Source: Desulfovibrionaceae bacterium UBA3823 | GTDB taxonomy: Bacteria; Desulfobacterota; Desulfovibrionia; Desulfovibrionales; Desulfovibrionaceae | Reading direction: 5' to 3' | Assembly (NCBI GenBank): GCA_002369295.1 | Contig: DFDR01000055.1 | Coordinates: forward strand, 1 to 10,544 | DNA length: 10,544 bases | In this document: positions 9,680 through 10,544 of the stretch, piece by piece | How positions within the stretch are numbered: position 1 is the first letter of the stretch | Layout of the letters: the number at the start of each line of letters is the position of its first letter | Translations under genes and position numbers: made by a program | The notes under the pieces: generated by a model | Seen by the model: the letters and a program-made list of their open reading frames with translations, nothing else | What the model was told of the DNA's origin: nothing | Database searches by the model: none

Positions 9680-10174
9680 ATGATTCTCTCTCTTGCCCAA
9701 AGGGCCATAGCCCTTGCGCTTGACCCGCAGTTCCTCCGTTTCCTGCTCTTCGGCGGCATTGCCACGCTCGTCAGCTTCTTTGGGGGCGTTGCCCTCTACG
9801 CTTTCCTTGACGTGCCCTACGCGCCGGCCGTCTTCATTGGCTCGGCAGCCGCCATCTTCGTCAACTTCGCCCTCAATTATCTTTTCAACTTCCACTACCA
9901 CGGTCGCTCCATGGCTGCCCAGTTCGCGACCTTCGCCTCCGTTGCCGGCATAGGCACCGTCCTGACAACGCTGCTGGCCAAGAGCCTGCTGCAGGCAGGA
10001 CTCTGGCTCTTCCCCGCCTTCAGCCTGCTTGACGTAGAAGTGGCGTGCCATGTGCTCGCCATCGGCATCGTGACATTCTACTCCTTCTTTGCGCACAAGT
10101 ACCTCAGCTTCAACAAAGGCATTCTCGCCCCGCTGAAGACGTTCGCCTTCCGCCTGCTCCGCAGGGCGAAGTAG
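9680..10174 (+). CDS. GtrA-family small membrane protein (lipid-linked sugar flippase type)
   Basis: The 164-residue product has four hydrophobic segments (about 18-40, 46-66, 80-102, 118-138) and the family's landmarks: RFLLFGGIATL at 20-30, FVNFALNYLFNF at 60-71 ending the second segment, and FYSFFAHKYLSF at 133-144 in the last. GtrA proteins are thought to move a polyprenyl-phosphate-linked sugar across the inner membrane for O-antigen, teichoic acid or arabinogalactan modification. The usual partner GtrB, a cytoplasmic sugar-to-lipid transferase, is not in this window. The preceding polytopic gene ends 41 bases upstream and would be a plausible user of the flipped sugar, so the two likely form one transcript. 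An alternative start at 9641 adds 13 residues. The stop lies 22 bases from the stop of the convergent - strand gene. The family call is firm; the substrate is unknown. Confidence 0.85.
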   Translation: MILSLAQRAIALALDPQFLRFLLFGGIATLVSFFGGVALYAFLDVPYAPAVFIGSAAAIFVNFALNYLFNFHYHGRSMAAQFATFASVAGIGTVLTTLLAKSLLQAGLWLFPAFSLLDVEVACHVLAIGIVTFYSFFAHKYLSFNKGILAPLKTFAFRLLRRAK

Positions 10175-10196
10175 CCTCCTCCCTCATCCCGCCCCC

Positions 10197-10544
10197 TCAG
10201 CGACGGCGAAGCAGGAGATAGGATGAGTTTTCAAACAACAGGTCGCCGAGGCGCAGAAGCTCGTCCCGGCAGTCCACGCGACGCGTCAGCAGGAGCGGGG
10301 CTTCGCCGTCCCTCCATACGGAAATCCACCCCTGCGGACTAGTGGCAATGATACGCTGCATGGCCACCCAGCGACGGGCAATGGCCGGCTCCTTGGCGTA
10401 GTAGATAATGTTGCCGTCCTTGAAGCCAGGAGCCATGGGGCAGTGCGCCGCATAGCGCACCGCCATGAACTCGCTGTCGCTGAACACCAATTCTCCCGGG
10501 CGGATGCTCTTCTGCAACGCTGTCAGGGCTTCCATCTGCAGGGC
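10197..10544 (-). CDS. C-terminal part of a paralogue of the polytopic membrane protein (5' part outside window)
   Basis: The frame is open from the right window edge (10544) to TGA at 10197-10199, giving 115 visible residues; the ATG at 10533-10535 is internal, so this is the 3' end of a longer gene. Over 53 residues (10362-10520) it aligns without gaps to residues 435-487 of the protein encoded at 7830-9638, with 21 identities by my count. Shared elements include ELVF against DLVY, the AVRY motif, a proline, FKDG against YKDG, YYA and a tryptophan. A second shared stretch lies near the end: LLLTRRVD against WLLVRASD, followed by GDLLFENSSYLLL against ADIIFSSKDWIVA. The segment between is about 30 residues shorter here, and there is no proline-rich tail. 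By analogy the missing N-terminal part should be polytopic membrane protein, which the sequence to the right would show. It converges on the gtrA-like gene. Confidence 0.75.
   Translation of the reverse strand, partial: ALQMEALTALQKSIRPGELVFSDSEFMAVRYAAHCPMAPGFKDGNIIYYAKEPAIARRWVAMQRIIATSPQGWISVWRDGEAPLLLTRRVDCRDELLRLGDLLFENSSYLLLRRR

Noticed and set aside
10175..10196. Possible bidirectional terminator between the convergent stops
   Set aside because: The 22 bases are almost all pyrimidine with no inverted repeat that could form a stem.
7830..10544. Composition shift suggesting horizontal transfer of the glycan-type genes
   Set aside because: Sample rows differ only modestly (34 G/C of 60 at 8581-8640 against 40 of 60 at 5281-5340). 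That is within what membrane-protein codons could cause, and there are no mobile-element traces.

Overview
The window looks like chromosomal DNA of a GC-rich Gram-negative bacterium. The first three genes encode a tripartite RND efflux system, which needs an outer membrane, and the codons strongly prefer G or C in third position. A sulfate-reducer-type deltaproteobacterium (Desulfovibrionaceae-like) is my best guess from the overall feel of the proteins, but nothing in the window proves it, and other proteobacteria are possible.

Bases 1-7768 hold an mdtABC-type operon on the + strand: a periplasmic adaptor whose 5' end lies outside the window, then two different RND pump subunits, MdtB-like and MdtC-like. 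The genes are tightly coupled: 12 bases between adaptor and mdtB, then a 4-base GTGA overlap between mdtB and mdtC. In Escherichia coli the two pump proteins form a mixed trimer, the adaptor links them to an outer-membrane channel of the TolC type, and bile salts and novobiocin are among the substrates. Both pumps here keep the proton-relay residues. No outer-membrane channel and no two-component regulator are present. Two departures from the E. coli proteins stand out: the adaptor carries an 82-residue Gly/Pro/Arg-rich tail with repeated QGRP units, and MdtC has an N-terminal cytoplasmic extension of about 50 residues with an acidic run.

Bases 7830-10174 hold two further + strand genes of a different kind: a large polytopic membrane protein with a C-terminal soluble domain (possibly a GT-C-type glycosyltransferase) and a small GtrA-family protein (lipid-linked sugar translocation). 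From 10197 to the window end the - strand carries the 3' end of another gene. Its product matches the C-terminal domain of the large membrane protein without gaps over 53 residues, so two paralogues face each other across gtrA. Together these suggest an envelope glycan or lipid-sugar modification locus next to the efflux operon.

There is no gene-free stretch longer than 61 bases. I see no RNA gene, mobile element, CRISPR array or convincing terminator. The paralogous pair around gtrA is the most interesting point; the window does not show a clearly new system.
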